The position numbers and the translations under genes were made by a program. From contig DAVZGP010000062.1 of the NCBI GenBank assembly GCA_052274345.1, positions 1 to 22,964 on the forward strand: a DNA stretch of 22,964 nucleotides, read 5' to 3'. Positions 1 to 7,569 of this stretch are shown here, one piece after another; within the stretch, counting starts at the first letter, position 1, and every line of letters begins with the position of its first letter. Under the pieces are notes generated by a model. It was not told the origin of the DNA, did no database searches, and saw only the letters and a program-made list of their open reading frames with translations. The DNA comes from Clostridium_AD sp937920395. GTDB taxonomy: Bacteria; Bacillota; Clostridia; Clostridiales; Clostridiaceae.

Positions 1-174
1 AGAATTAATCCACTATGGATTTTTTATTGGTTCAACTTCATTTTACAACAAGTCATAAATAAATACTTAAGTTACGTTATATACTTATATGTAGTTGTCA
101 CAAGTATCAGTTGACTGTAAGTCCATAAATTAGTTAGACTTTATATGACACCTTTAACATCTGTAGGGTACAAC

Positions 175-206
175 AAAAGCACTAATCTTTGCAGCCTAGT
201 GCTTTT
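175..206. terminator. Bidirectional intrinsic terminator
   Basis: A perfect 10-bp stem (AAAAGCACTA at 175-184, TAGTGCTTTT at 197-206) encloses a 12-base loop. It lies 26 bases past the stop codon of the membrane-anchored gene read leftwards. On the plus strand the stem runs into a T-rich tract (TTTTTACTTT). On the minus strand the stem itself ends in TTTT, so it may work in both directions. Confidence 0.75.
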
Positions 207-232
207 TACTTTAATATAAAATTATAAACCTT

Positions 233-874
233 CTATTTTATGTTTAAAAGCCACTTAAGTACCAAAGTCGAATTTTCCTTTTGTTTGCTCGTACTAACAA
301 TAGCAATTACCTTATTTTTAGTATCATATCCCATATCTTTAAATATTTTATTATTTTCCACATTTATAGCATACACAGCCATGTTGTTATCTCTTCCCTT
401 AGCTTCAATCTTCTCATTTTTTATAGAAGCCAAATCTAACTGGTTTCTATTATCCAATTTTAAAAATATATCTTGTTTAACAAGTGACTCAAACTTACCC
501 TTGTCTAAAACTAAAACATCAAGTTCTCCAACTGATACCTGAGCAATAAACTTCTGCATGTATTGGCTTGATAATGAAACATTGTCACTACTTGAACCGT
601 CAAGTGGAATGCTTTCGATAATAGCTTCTTTTCGCTCCTCACCCTCTTTTACAACAATTTTTGTAAGTCGCTTTTCTAAATCATTACTCTTATTCACATC
701 TACTACATTTCCAAACATAGTTAAATTAAATACATAATCTATTTTAGTAATTTGACTATGTATAATGGATCCTACTATAAATATAATTGCTATAATGCAT
801 ATAATATGTATCTTATATTACTCCCATATATATCCAATCTTCTTTTTCTTACTCATCCCACTCAAATTAACCAT
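233..874 (-). pseudogene. Membrane-anchored protein of unknown function, interrupted by an in-frame TAA at codon 19
   Basis: The obvious reading frame starts at ATG 716-718, but that ATG has no ribosome site and lies inside a longer frame. The same frame starts at ATG 872-874 behind AGAGGGG (about 883-889), reads MVNLSGMSKKKKIGYIWE, meets TAA at 818-820, then continues without another stop to TAG at 233-235. Just after the TAA comes a clear membrane segment (YKIHIICIIAIIFIVGSII) following a KKKK stretch, as in a type II membrane anchor, then a mostly polar domain of about 170 residues presumably outside the membrane. The residue lost was probably tyrosine (TAT or TAC, one base away), though this is inferred. 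The start is 42 bases after the TPR gene and in the same frame, so the two probably form an operon. I do not recognise a named family. The anchor and its start are cut off from the domain unless the stop is read through or is a sequencing error. Confidence 0.7.
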
Positions 875-887
875 ATTATTTACCCCT

Positions 888-923
888 CTAAACCTATATT
901 TATATCTAAACCTATATTATTTC
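888..923. repeat. 18-bp tandem direct repeat
   Basis: CTAAACCTATATT occurs at 888-900 and again at 906-918, an 18-bp period. It spans the stop codon of the TPR gene and the short gap before the next gene. It is probably a small slippage duplication; I see no function. Confidence 0.5.
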
Positions 924-1720
924 TTTGAACTTTCCCTTTCAGTTATAGTAGCTTCAATTTTCTCTTTTGATATAGTACTCAAAAATGTAAAATTACATTT
1001 TAACGCTTGTTTTAGGTTTTGAAGTGCATCTTCATTTTTGTTTATTTTAATCAGCGTCAAAGCATAGTAATAATATGCTGAAGGGAAATTGGGTTTTTCT
1101 ATCATTAATTTTTCATATACCTTTAATGACTTATCATATTCACCCTGCATATAATAAGTCATTGCTAAGTTGTCTAGTATACCTGCATTGGTTGAATTAT
1201 AATCATATGCTTCAAGATTAATCTCCATTGCTTTAGCATAATCTTTTTTGAGAATTAAAAAATATCCTAAGTTTTGATATATAATAGTAGTTTTATATTT
1301 TTTATATAATTCCATAAGTATCTTAACAGCTTCTTCTATATTATTTCTTTTCCACATAATAATTGAAGTATTAAGTTTTATATTAATTTCGTTGTCAGAA
1401 CTTAACTCTTCCGTTGAAAGTTGTTTAAGTATTTTCTCTGCCTCATCTAATTCACCTTTAAGTAGCAAAAAATATACACAAGACAATTTTGTTTTCACAG
1501 AAGATCCCTTCATTTTGTAGGCTTTATCAAAATATTTATAAGCCTCGTCCTTTTCATTTTTTTTGTATTTATTGTTTCCAATAAGATAAATAATTGTTGC
1601 CAAATTTATATATGCTACATATCCAATAATAAAAAGAAAAGCTATTAATTTGCTTACCGTTATAAACAAAAACAATGAAAAAACTATAACTACAATATTC
1701 ATAATTTTTTTAAAATTCAT
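917..1720 (-). CDS. Membrane-anchored tetratricopeptide (TPR) repeat protein
   Basis: A 267-residue protein. The first 50 residues hold two hydrophobic stretches (about 5-22 and 24-48), suggesting a membrane hairpin with the rest on one face. The remainder is a series of degenerate TPR units with the usual small/large pattern: about 53-70 (KDEAYKYFDKAYKM), 90-105 (GELDEAEKILKQL), 125-140 (NIEEAVKILMELYKK), 160-172 (DYAKAMEINLEAY), 193-212 (GEYDKSLKVYEKLMIEKP) and 226-240 (NEDALQNLKQALK). TPRs are protein-protein scaffolds, so no enzymatic role is implied. The start follows GAGGTGATAAGAA, a good ribosome site. It sits upstream of the broken membrane-anchored gene and in the same frame, suggesting a two-gene unit. 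It is separated from the glycosidase cluster by about 500 bases and is probably unrelated to it. Confidence 0.8.
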   Translation of the reverse strand: MNFKKIMNIVVIVFSLFLFITVSKLIAFLFIIGYVAYINLATIIYLIGNNKYKKNEKDEAYKYFDKAYKMKGSSVKTKLSCVYFLLLKGELDEAEKILKQLSTEELSSDNEINIKLNTSIIMWKRNNIEEAVKILMELYKKYKTTIIYQNLGYFLILKKDYAKAMEINLEAYDYNSTNAGILDNLAMTYYMQGEYDKSLKVYEKLMIEKPNFPSAYYYYALTLIKINKNEDALQNLKQALKCNFTFLSTISKEKIEATITERESSKK

Positions 1721-2115
1721 TTCTTATCACCTCGTATGATATTTATTGTGCACACTCAGAAACCCTTAAGGCATAGCTATCTCTCAATTCATTTTTACCC
1801 AAAAATCAACTTCATCTCAAAAATTCGGTAGCATTACTCCTAGAACTTATTATTAAGGTTTACTAACCATTTGTTCATTGGTAAATTGGATCAATTTACA
1901 CCTTAGACATGATTTTAGTACATATTTTAATATTTATCCACAATTTTATTTGGTAATCTGGATTTTATATTCTAACAACTGTGGGCAAATTGTATTATAT
2001 GGTATTTAGGATATATATTATGCTCTCGATCATTTACTTTACCAATAACTAACAATATTTAATTTCGCATAATAGCGGGAAATATCTTAGAACAATAGTT
2101 GAATTTTATTTTAGG
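1721..2115. other. Intergenic stretch without a gene
   Basis: This AT-rich gap lies between the end of the beta-mannosidase operon and the TPR gene. Apart from the palindrome at 1881-1899 I see no coding potential on either strand and no promoter that I would defend. The next 90 bases hold the structured element listed separately. Confidence 0.6.
1881..1899. promoter_or_regulatory. Perfect palindrome, possible operator
   Basis: GTAAATTG-GAT-CAATTTAC: two perfect 8-base arms around three bases, about 160 bases upstream of the TPR gene. The size and symmetry fit a site for a dimeric repressor (the TTG/CAA core is seen in many MarR-type sites), but no cognate regulator is in the window. Assignment is inference only. 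Confidence 0.35.
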
Positions 2116-2208
2116 AGGTACCATGTGAAAGAGTCTACCCTGGACATGGTAACTATACTAAAAGATAGTTACCATTATTTATTTTATAAAATAATGGTGA
2201 CTATCTTT
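2113..2208 (+). promoter_or_regulatory. Riboswitch-like set of mutually exclusive hairpins (orphan, plus strand)
   Basis: Three helices compete. P1 pairs TACCATGT (2119-2126) with ACATGGTA (2144-2151), 8 bp. A second helix pairs ATGGTAACTAT (2146-2156) with ATAGTTACCAT (2165-2175), 11 bp perfect. The third pairs 2161-2180 with 2189-2208, 20 bp with one G-T wobble, and on the plus strand runs into TTTATATTTATT. This is the layout of aptamer stem, antiterminator and terminator. The loop of P1 (2127-2143) is purine-rich and then CTACCCTGG. AGGAGG at 2113-2118 precedes ATG-TGA. No plus-strand gene follows; downstream sequence is antisense to the beta-mannosidase. I do not recognise the class. Confidence 0.4.
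2161..2208 (-). terminator. Terminator of the mannan operon
   Basis: A 20-bp stem (2161-2180 with 2189-2208, one wobble) with an 8-base loop begins 8 bases past the TAA stop of the beta-mannosidase gene. It is long and stable. The minus strand leaves it through CTTTTAG, so the U tract is short; the plus-strand side is more T-rich. Confidence 0.7.
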
Positions 2209-2215
2209 ATATTTA

Positions 2216-4858
2216 TTAGTTTCTTAAATTATATACAAGTTCCACTGTTATACCTGGGTTTAAACTATTAAATATAGGGAAATATTTTAATGCATTTTCT
2301 ACTTCTATTTCAACACATTTTATATCTCCTGGGATTAAATCAAAATCATTATCACTAGGTATTACTCCATCTGGCGTTGAAATATGTAACATCCAAACAA
2401 AAGATTTCGCTTGTAATAAAATTTCTACTTTTTGGTTTGATATATTATTTGCACTATACTTAATGTTAACATTCTCTAATTTCAATTTACTATAAGGTGC
2501 AAAAAAGTACCTATTTTCATTTAAAAGTTCTCCATTACAACTAATTTGTGCATGCATAAATGTTTCCTCTGGTATAAAACCTGGTATAATGTCTTCAAAA
2601 TCCACATTAACAGATTCTAGCACGCTATTTGCTTTAATCATTTTTACCATTTCTCCCTTTTTTAATACATTTCCATTCATTTTTAAAATTCTATATTCTA
2701 AAAGCACATCTTTTTCTTCTAATGTATCATTCATTATGGTAATTTCTATAGGTGACACTGCACCTTTATAATATTCTTTATAACTTGCCATTCCATCAAA
2801 ATTTTGCGCTTCATATCCATTTAATGCTAACCCAAATGGAGCCATTGACCTTTTTAAATAATAATACACAGGTCTCTTTCCTAGATAATAATCTATCACA
2901 GACCAGTTATGCACACCAAATGAGTCACTGAGTGTCCAAAGCAGTATACCGGAGCACCTAAACTTACGACTACGTAGTTCATCATATATATGGCGCATAA
3001 TTTCTGCTTGCACTACCTGACTTTTAAGTATATACTCCTGCATGCTAAATTTTGAATAATCACCAAAATACTTATTAACTATCATATTTAATAACTTATG
3101 ATCACTTGTTGTATTGGTATGATGAAGCCACTCAGGTGAATCAGGATTAAGAGATTTCTCTTTAATACATTTCACCGTAGACTCTATATTCATTGCACCT
3201 ATAATGCCAAACTCACTTAAAAATTTATAATCAAGATCTGTAAAACGCCAAAGATCTAAATAATGTTCCCAATTAGGACGATGGGTAAAATGCCATGTAT
3301 GTTGATCGCCCTCATCAAAACTTGATGGCGAAGGTCCTCCAAAAGGGCTACTTTCTCTATAGATTCTATCAATGCAAAGCGACTTCACAAGGCTTGGTAA
3401 AAGCTCTTCATAAATACGTCCACCATACCATGGCAAATCTTTAAAGTTTTCTTTTGCTGATAGATACATTTCTTGAATTTCATTGTTTCCAGACCATCCT
3501 ATTAAACTAACATGATTTCTTAGCCTTGTTATAGCCGACGTTGCTTCAATTCGTATTTCTTCATAAAATTTTGGATCATGATCTGGATAATATCCACATG
3601 CAAACATAAAATCATGCCATACCATAATCCCAAGTTCATCGCAGGTTCCCATAAACCCTTCACTCTCATAAATGCCTCCACCCCAAACACGAATCATATT
3701 CATGTTTGCGTCTGCAGTAGCTTCTAGTATAAGTCTATTTTTTTCGTCAGTTATTCGGCCTATCAAACAATCTGCTGGTACATGATTTGCACCTTTAGCA
3801 AATATAAGTGTACCATTAATTTTAAAGGTAAAGCTTCTTTGATTATCACCAAGTTCCTGCTGATCAATTGATACAGTTCTTAAGCCATGGTTTCTTGTAA
3901 GACTATCAATAACATTTCCACTTTTATCTTGAATTTCTACAACAATATGATATAGGTAAGGTAACCCTGATTTATTTGGCCACCATAATTTAGGTGATTT
4001 TATGTCAAATTTCATATTACAATTAATGGACGCGAGCTTATCCATTACTATTTCCTTTCTACTAGTTAAAATAGCATTACTTGTATCATCATATCGTGAG
4101 TCTTCATATACCATGCATTCAAGTATATAATTATCCTTTTTTAATAGTTCAATATCAATATCTATACTTAAGTTAATTTTGTCTGATATTGTTATTTGAT
4201 CTCCCTCAAATTGTGTTTGAACATAAACATCCTTAATGTAACTATTATAATAACTATCTATATGCACGCCTTTCCATATTCCACAGGTAGGTAGCCAAAT
4301 AGTCCAATCCCAGCCGTATACAAATTGAGGTTTACGCATTAAGGCTCTATGAGGCTGCGCTTTGTTCCAAGAGTGATCCATAAGTTCAACTGATTCATCT
4401 TTTACGCCGCTCACACCATCGTCTATTCTAACTATTAAAATGTTTGTTCCAATCTTAATATTCGATGAGATGTCAAATGTTTTTCCAATAAAAGCATTGT
4501 TATGACTTCCAATAAGCTGATTATTCATCCAAATATCTGCCGTTAAGTCCAGTCCCTCAAAGGTAATCTGTGTGAAATCTTGAATGAAATTCTCGTCGAT
4601 ATTAAAAGTCTTGGTATACCAAAATTCTTTTTTTTCTGCCCATCTACATTCTTCACTATTAATATCAATAAGTGGATCCTTCATAATACCTGCATCTGTT
4701 AGTGCAATATGAACATCTCCTGGTACTTTACATGGAATAGTTTTCCTTTCATTAAATATAACCATTGATTGTTCTAAAGTGCCTGCACCTGTATCTTCCA
4801 CACTTAATGCCCACTCACCAGATAAATCATATAATTTGTGTTTTTTATCTTTATTCAA
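2216..4858 (-). CDS. GH2 beta-mannosidase
   Basis: An 880-residue exo-enzyme that releases beta-D-mannose from the non-reducing end of manno-oligosaccharides; length is typical of GH2 beta-mannosidases. Domains in order: jelly-roll (about 10-210, with GEWALSVEDTG and the paired WNKAQPHRALMRKPQF stretch), Ig-like domain (215-335), TIM barrel (about 340-660) and C-terminal Ig-like domains. The acid/base is E460 in GWSGNNE and the nucleophile is E549 in LSEFG, both as expected for this subfamily. There is no signal peptide, so it acts in the cytoplasm. The start is TTG at 4856-4858, eight bases after AGGGG. A nearby ATG at 4864-4866 touches the AGGGG and reads only ATG-AAA-AGT-TGA, so it is not the start. 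Last gene of the operon, 43 bases after the GH113 gene, presumably finishing what GH113 produces. Confidence 0.93.
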   Translation of the reverse strand: MNKDKKHKLYDLSGEWALSVEDTGAGTLEQSMVIFNERKTIPCKVPGDVHIALTDAGIMKDPLIDINSEECRWAEKKEFWYTKTFNIDENFIQDFTQITFEGLDLTADIWMNNQLIGSHNNAFIGKTFDISSNIKIGTNILIVRIDDGVSGVKDESVELMDHSWNKAQPHRALMRKPQFVYGWDWTIWLPTCGIWKGVHIDSYYNSYIKDVYVQTQFEGDQITISDKINLSIDIDIELLKKDNYILECMVYEDSRYDDTSNAILTSRKEIVMDKLASINCNMKFDIKSPKLWWPNKSGLPYLYHIVVEIQDKSGNVIDSLTRNHGLRTVSIDQQELGDNQRSFTFKINGTLIFAKGANHVPADCLIGRITDEKNRLILEATADANMNMIRVWGGGIYESEGFMGTCDELGIMVWHDFMFACGYYPDHDPKFYEEIRIEATSAITRLRNHVSLIGWSGNNEIQEMYLSAKENFKDLPWYGGRIYEELLPSLVKSLCIDRIYRESSPFGGPSPSSFDEGDQHTWHFTHRPNWEHYLDLWRFTDLDYKFLSEFGIIGAMNIESTVKCIKEKSLNPDSPEWLHHTNTTSDHKLLNMIVNKYFGDYSKFSMQEYILKSQVVQAEIMRHIYDELRSRKFRCSGILLWTLSDSFGVHNWSVIDYYLGKRPVYYYLKRSMAPFGLALNGYEAQNFDGMASYKEYYKGAVSPIEITIMNDTLEEKDVLLEYRILKMNGNVLKKGEMVKMIKANSVLESVNVDFEDIIPGFIPEETFMHAQISCNGELLNENRYFFAPYSKLKLENVNIKYSANNISNQKVEILLQAKSFVWMLHISTPDGVIPSDNDFDLIPGDIKCVEIEVENALKYFPIFNSLNPGITVELVYNLRN

Positions 4859-4901
4859 CTTTTCATCCCCTAATTAACAGATTATATTGGAATTAATAGA
4901 T

Positions 4902-5864
4902 TTACTTATGTTTATACCACTCTTTAACAACTTCCTCAGCTTTCTTACCGTAAATACTAAAGTCTTTGTCTAATTTAGCATCTTCAAGAGCATAAAGAGT
5001 GTGCTTCCAATCCCACCAAAAAAAACCACTAAACCATTCTTCTTCCCAATATGCTTTCATCGCAGAACTATAGTATTTAGCTTGTTCCTCTTCATCAAAA
5101 GGAAGGTCTGTAAAACAGTCCCAGGGCATAGTTGAGCATCCGCTGGCACTTCTGCATCCAATCTCCATAAAAAGAATCTGCTTATTAAACTTTTTATGAA
5201 CCTTATATAATTTTCCCTTTGTTTCTTCCCATTTTGCTATCATACTTTCTTCGGTGTCTTCATTAGTTTTTGATACAGCATAATAGGCACTTGTTCCTAT
5301 TATATCAACAGCATCAAACCATTCTATATCTTCCTCACTACCATGATTTGCATTGTAGGTAACTGATCCGGTGTAGATACCTCGTACCTTTTCTATAACA
5401 TGCCTCCAATGCTGGGTCTTTCTTTCCGTACCAGACATCTCACAACCTATACAAAACATTTCACATTTTGTTTCTTCAGCTATCTGTGCATAATGACATA
5501 TAAAGTTTGTATAGGACTCAAACCATTCATCCCAATATGTACTATCATCATCAGGGAAATTTATACGTGCACGCCATAGATCGTCACTTAAATTAATAAC
5601 AGGCTTAAGGCAAACTTTGATACCCATTTCATGAGCATTATTGATAACGAAAGCAATTTCACCATCTGTCACCGTATAGTTATAGTCAAAATATATTTTT
5701 GTTGAGCAAAATTTTTCTTGTTTTATATCAAAAGCAAGGGCAATCCACTCTGTTCCAGTATCTTAAAGCTTTTTTAAAGATTTTATGGTCCCCTTCGTTT
5801 TATACTCTCCCCTTTTGGCAGTCCATCCAAAGGTAAATCCTTTTATAAATTGTCTATCACTCAT
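4902..5864 (-). pseudogene. GH113 endo-beta-1,4-mannanase, interrupted by an in-frame TAA at codon 34
   Basis: The unbroken part (from 5672) looks N-terminally truncated. The same frame extends to ATG 5862-5864, eight bases after AAGGAGT, and reads MSDRQFIKGFTFGWTAKRGE on to SLKKL, then TAA at 5763-5765, then DTGTEWIALAFDIKQE and so on into the rest. Restored, the protein is about 320 residues, the normal size for GH113, with acid/base E142 (GCEM) and nucleophile E234 (MEIGCR), plus the FWWDW stretch near the end. GH113 enzymes are retaining clan GH-A endo-beta-mannanases. No signal peptide, hence cytoplasmic oligosaccharide hydrolysis. The lost segment carries the first barrel strand (GFTFGW), so a product started at 5672 is unlikely to fold. 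It lies between the CE2 esterase (30-base gap) and the beta-mannosidase. A sequencing error or suppression of the stop are the alternatives. Confidence 0.85.
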
Positions 5865-5894
5865 TTTAAGAACTCCTTGTATAATTAATTTAGA

Positions 5895-6869
5895 TTACCA
5901 GTTCATAACTTCCCTAATTTTTTCTATAAGCTCCTTGGCCATTAATTCATGTGTTTTCACACTCGGGTGTTTAGTAACTCCATAACCGTTTTTTTCAGAT
6001 TGATGCTCAAATTCACAAAAATAAACTGTATCCTTATCAAAATACTCCATTACACCATGTTGTACGTATTCTCTTGTAGTCGAAAGAGCTATGTCTTCAA
6101 TTACTGGCCCTATAGTGCAAATTATTTTTGCATTTAAATAGTTTTGCTGTACTTTTTTTATAAGATTTATATAAGGCTCCACAAAATCATTTCTACCAGG
6201 AATAAACCCTCCACAAAAATCATTGGTTCCTAAATTTATTACAACTAATTGTGGAGTCCAAGCTTTATAATCCCACGCAAGTTCATTTTCCTCTGCTATA
6301 TAATCATATTTTGAAGGCATTGGAGTCGTCATATCTCCATCCCATTTTCTAATAACACCTAACCCAGGACGACCCATAATATAACATTCTGCATTAAGAG
6401 CTCTAGCTGTAATAGATACATATGATAGATATGGGTTATCATATTTAGGTTCATATTCTACATCTTCATTTTCTGCATCCATTCCAAATCCACAAATTAG
6501 TGAATCTCCAATAAATTCTATTTTTCTATCCAAAGGCTTTGAAGGTGATAATTCAGAACCCTCCCCGAAATCAAACCCCAAAAATTGAACCTTTCCTGAG
6601 GAAAATTCTGTTCGCTTAACAATACTTACCTCATGATCACCATAGACTAATTCTGTAGCAAGTTTATAGCTATATGTGCCAATTACTCGTAAAACTTCTA
6701 TGATTACTTTTCCATCTAATAGTACAGTAAAATAATTTTCATTATCCGAGCTTAGTTTCACATAAACACTTGTTCCACAAAATCTTGCACTTATAGTGCT
6801 CCCAGACCATGCAAATTCAGGGCCATCAACCTTACTAAATTCAAATCTTCCTGTGTATTTTACATTCAT
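5895..6869 (-). CDS. CE2-family acetylesterase (SGNH hydrolase with N-terminal beta-sandwich)
   Basis: A 324-residue carbohydrate esterase. An N-terminal beta-sandwich of about 110 residues (YTGRFEF, WSGSTISARFCGTSVYVKLS) precedes an SGNH domain, the CE2 architecture. The nucleophile S123 is in FIGDSLICGFG, the conserved NLGTNDF block follows, and H301 is in KHPSVKTH. Family members deacetylate plant polysaccharides, often with preference for acetylated (gluco)manno-oligosaccharides, which suits its place just before the mannanase and beta-mannosidase. There is no signal peptide, so it would act on imported oligosaccharides. The start ATG at 6869 is eight bases after AGGAGG, and the gene begins 19 bases after the other esterase, indicating tight co-transcription. 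CE2 assignment is from the motif layout; exact substrate is inferred. Confidence 0.85.
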   Translation of the reverse strand: MNVKYTGRFEFSKVDGPEFAWSGSTISARFCGTSVYVKLSSDNENYFTVLLDGKVIIEVLRVIGTYSYKLATELVYGDHEVSIVKRTEFSSGKVQFLGFDFGEGSELSPSKPLDRKIEFIGDSLICGFGMDAENEDVEYEPKYDNPYLSYVSITARALNAECYIMGRPGLGVIRKWDGDMTTPMPSKYDYIAEENELAWDYKAWTPQLVVINLGTNDFCGGFIPGRNDFVEPYINLIKKVQQNYLNAKIICTIGPVIEDIALSTTREYVQHGVMEYFDKDTVYFCEFEHQSEKNGYGVTKHPSVKTHELMAKELIEKIREVMNW

Positions 6870-6888
6870 TAAAATTCCTCCTAAATAT

Positions 6889-7515
6889 TTAAATGACCTT
6901 TACAGTTTTTAACCATTCTCTAGCGATAAGCGCGTGACCTGCATTGGTAGGATGTACTCCATCAACAGTCCAAAAATTTGAAGGTTTAAGCACTGAGGCA
7001 GCACTAAAAATTCCATCTAAAGGTATTAAAATTGCTTTGTATTCTCTAGCTAATTCTCTTATAACATGTATTTTAGGGTCTAAGTCTTCCCTCCAAGTTT
7101 TGCGATCTTCTGTTACTGGCAGAACAAAAGGTTCAAGCATTATTATCTTCTTTATACCTTGTTTCTTAATTTTATCTAATAAAACTCTATAGCTTGCTTC
7201 AAATTCAGCTGGTGTAGTGGGTTGATTACTATCAAACTTTCTCCAACAATCATTTATACCTATAAGTATCGACACAAGTGTAGGCTTTAAATCTAAACAA
7301 TCCTTTTGCCACCTAGCTTCTAAGTGCTTTATGCTCTCCCCTCCATTTCCCCTATTTAAAAAGCTAACATTTTTTTGTGGGCAAATAGCAGCAAATAAAG
7401 AAGCAACCATCATAGGATATCCACATCCAAGGTTATCCTCTTCTTCTCTATTCCTACCTACGTCTGTAACACTATCTCCTTGAAACAATATTCTCTCATT
7501 TTCATCAATTATCAT
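6889..7515 (-). CDS. SGNH/GDSL acetylesterase similar to Geobacillus Axe2
   Basis: A compact 208-residue SGNH hydrolase. Block I is LFQGDSVTDVGR with nucleophile S15, block II contains the glycine of NRGNGGES, block III is ILIGINDCWR, and block V is DGVHPTNAGH with catalytic H188. The spacing, the INDxWR stretch and the length match the acetylxylan esterase Axe2 from Geobacillus stearothermophilus as I remember it. The likely reaction is removal of O-acetyl groups from hemicellulose oligosaccharides in the cytoplasm; xylan versus mannan versus pectic substrate cannot be read from sequence. The start follows TAGGAGAA. Two different SGNH esterases adjacent suggest that different acetyl positions are handled. 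Confidence 0.85.
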   Translation of the reverse strand: MIIDENERILFQGDSVTDVGRNREEEDNLGCGYPMMVASLFAAICPQKNVSFLNRGNGGESIKHLEARWQKDCLDLKPTLVSILIGINDCWRKFDSNQPTTPAEFEASYRVLLDKIKKQGIKKIIMLEPFVLPVTEDRKTWREDLDPKIHVIRELAREYKAILIPLDGIFSAASVLKPSNFWTVDGVHPTNAGHALIAREWLKTVKVI

Positions 7516-7569
7516 TTTTACAATTCTCCTACTCTCTATATTATTTATAATTGTAAGACTTTTATTTTG

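Noticed and set aside
917..1720. Natural fusion of the TPR protein with the in-frame membrane-anchored gene
   Set aside because: The two share a frame, but a stop, a repeat-containing spacer and a clear ribosome site before ATG 874 show two genes.
4864..4866. ATG as start of the GH2 gene with a one-base frameshift (ATG AAA AGT TGA)
   Set aside because: This ATG touches the AGGGG ribosome site, whereas the TTG eight bases downstream is correctly spaced and in frame with the whole protein; no frameshift is needed.
233..5765. Reassignment of TAA to a sense codon
   Set aside because: TAA ends the GH2, GH31, GH51, CE2 and Axe2-like genes at normal family lengths, so it still acts as a stop; the two early TAAs are better explained as lesions or errors.
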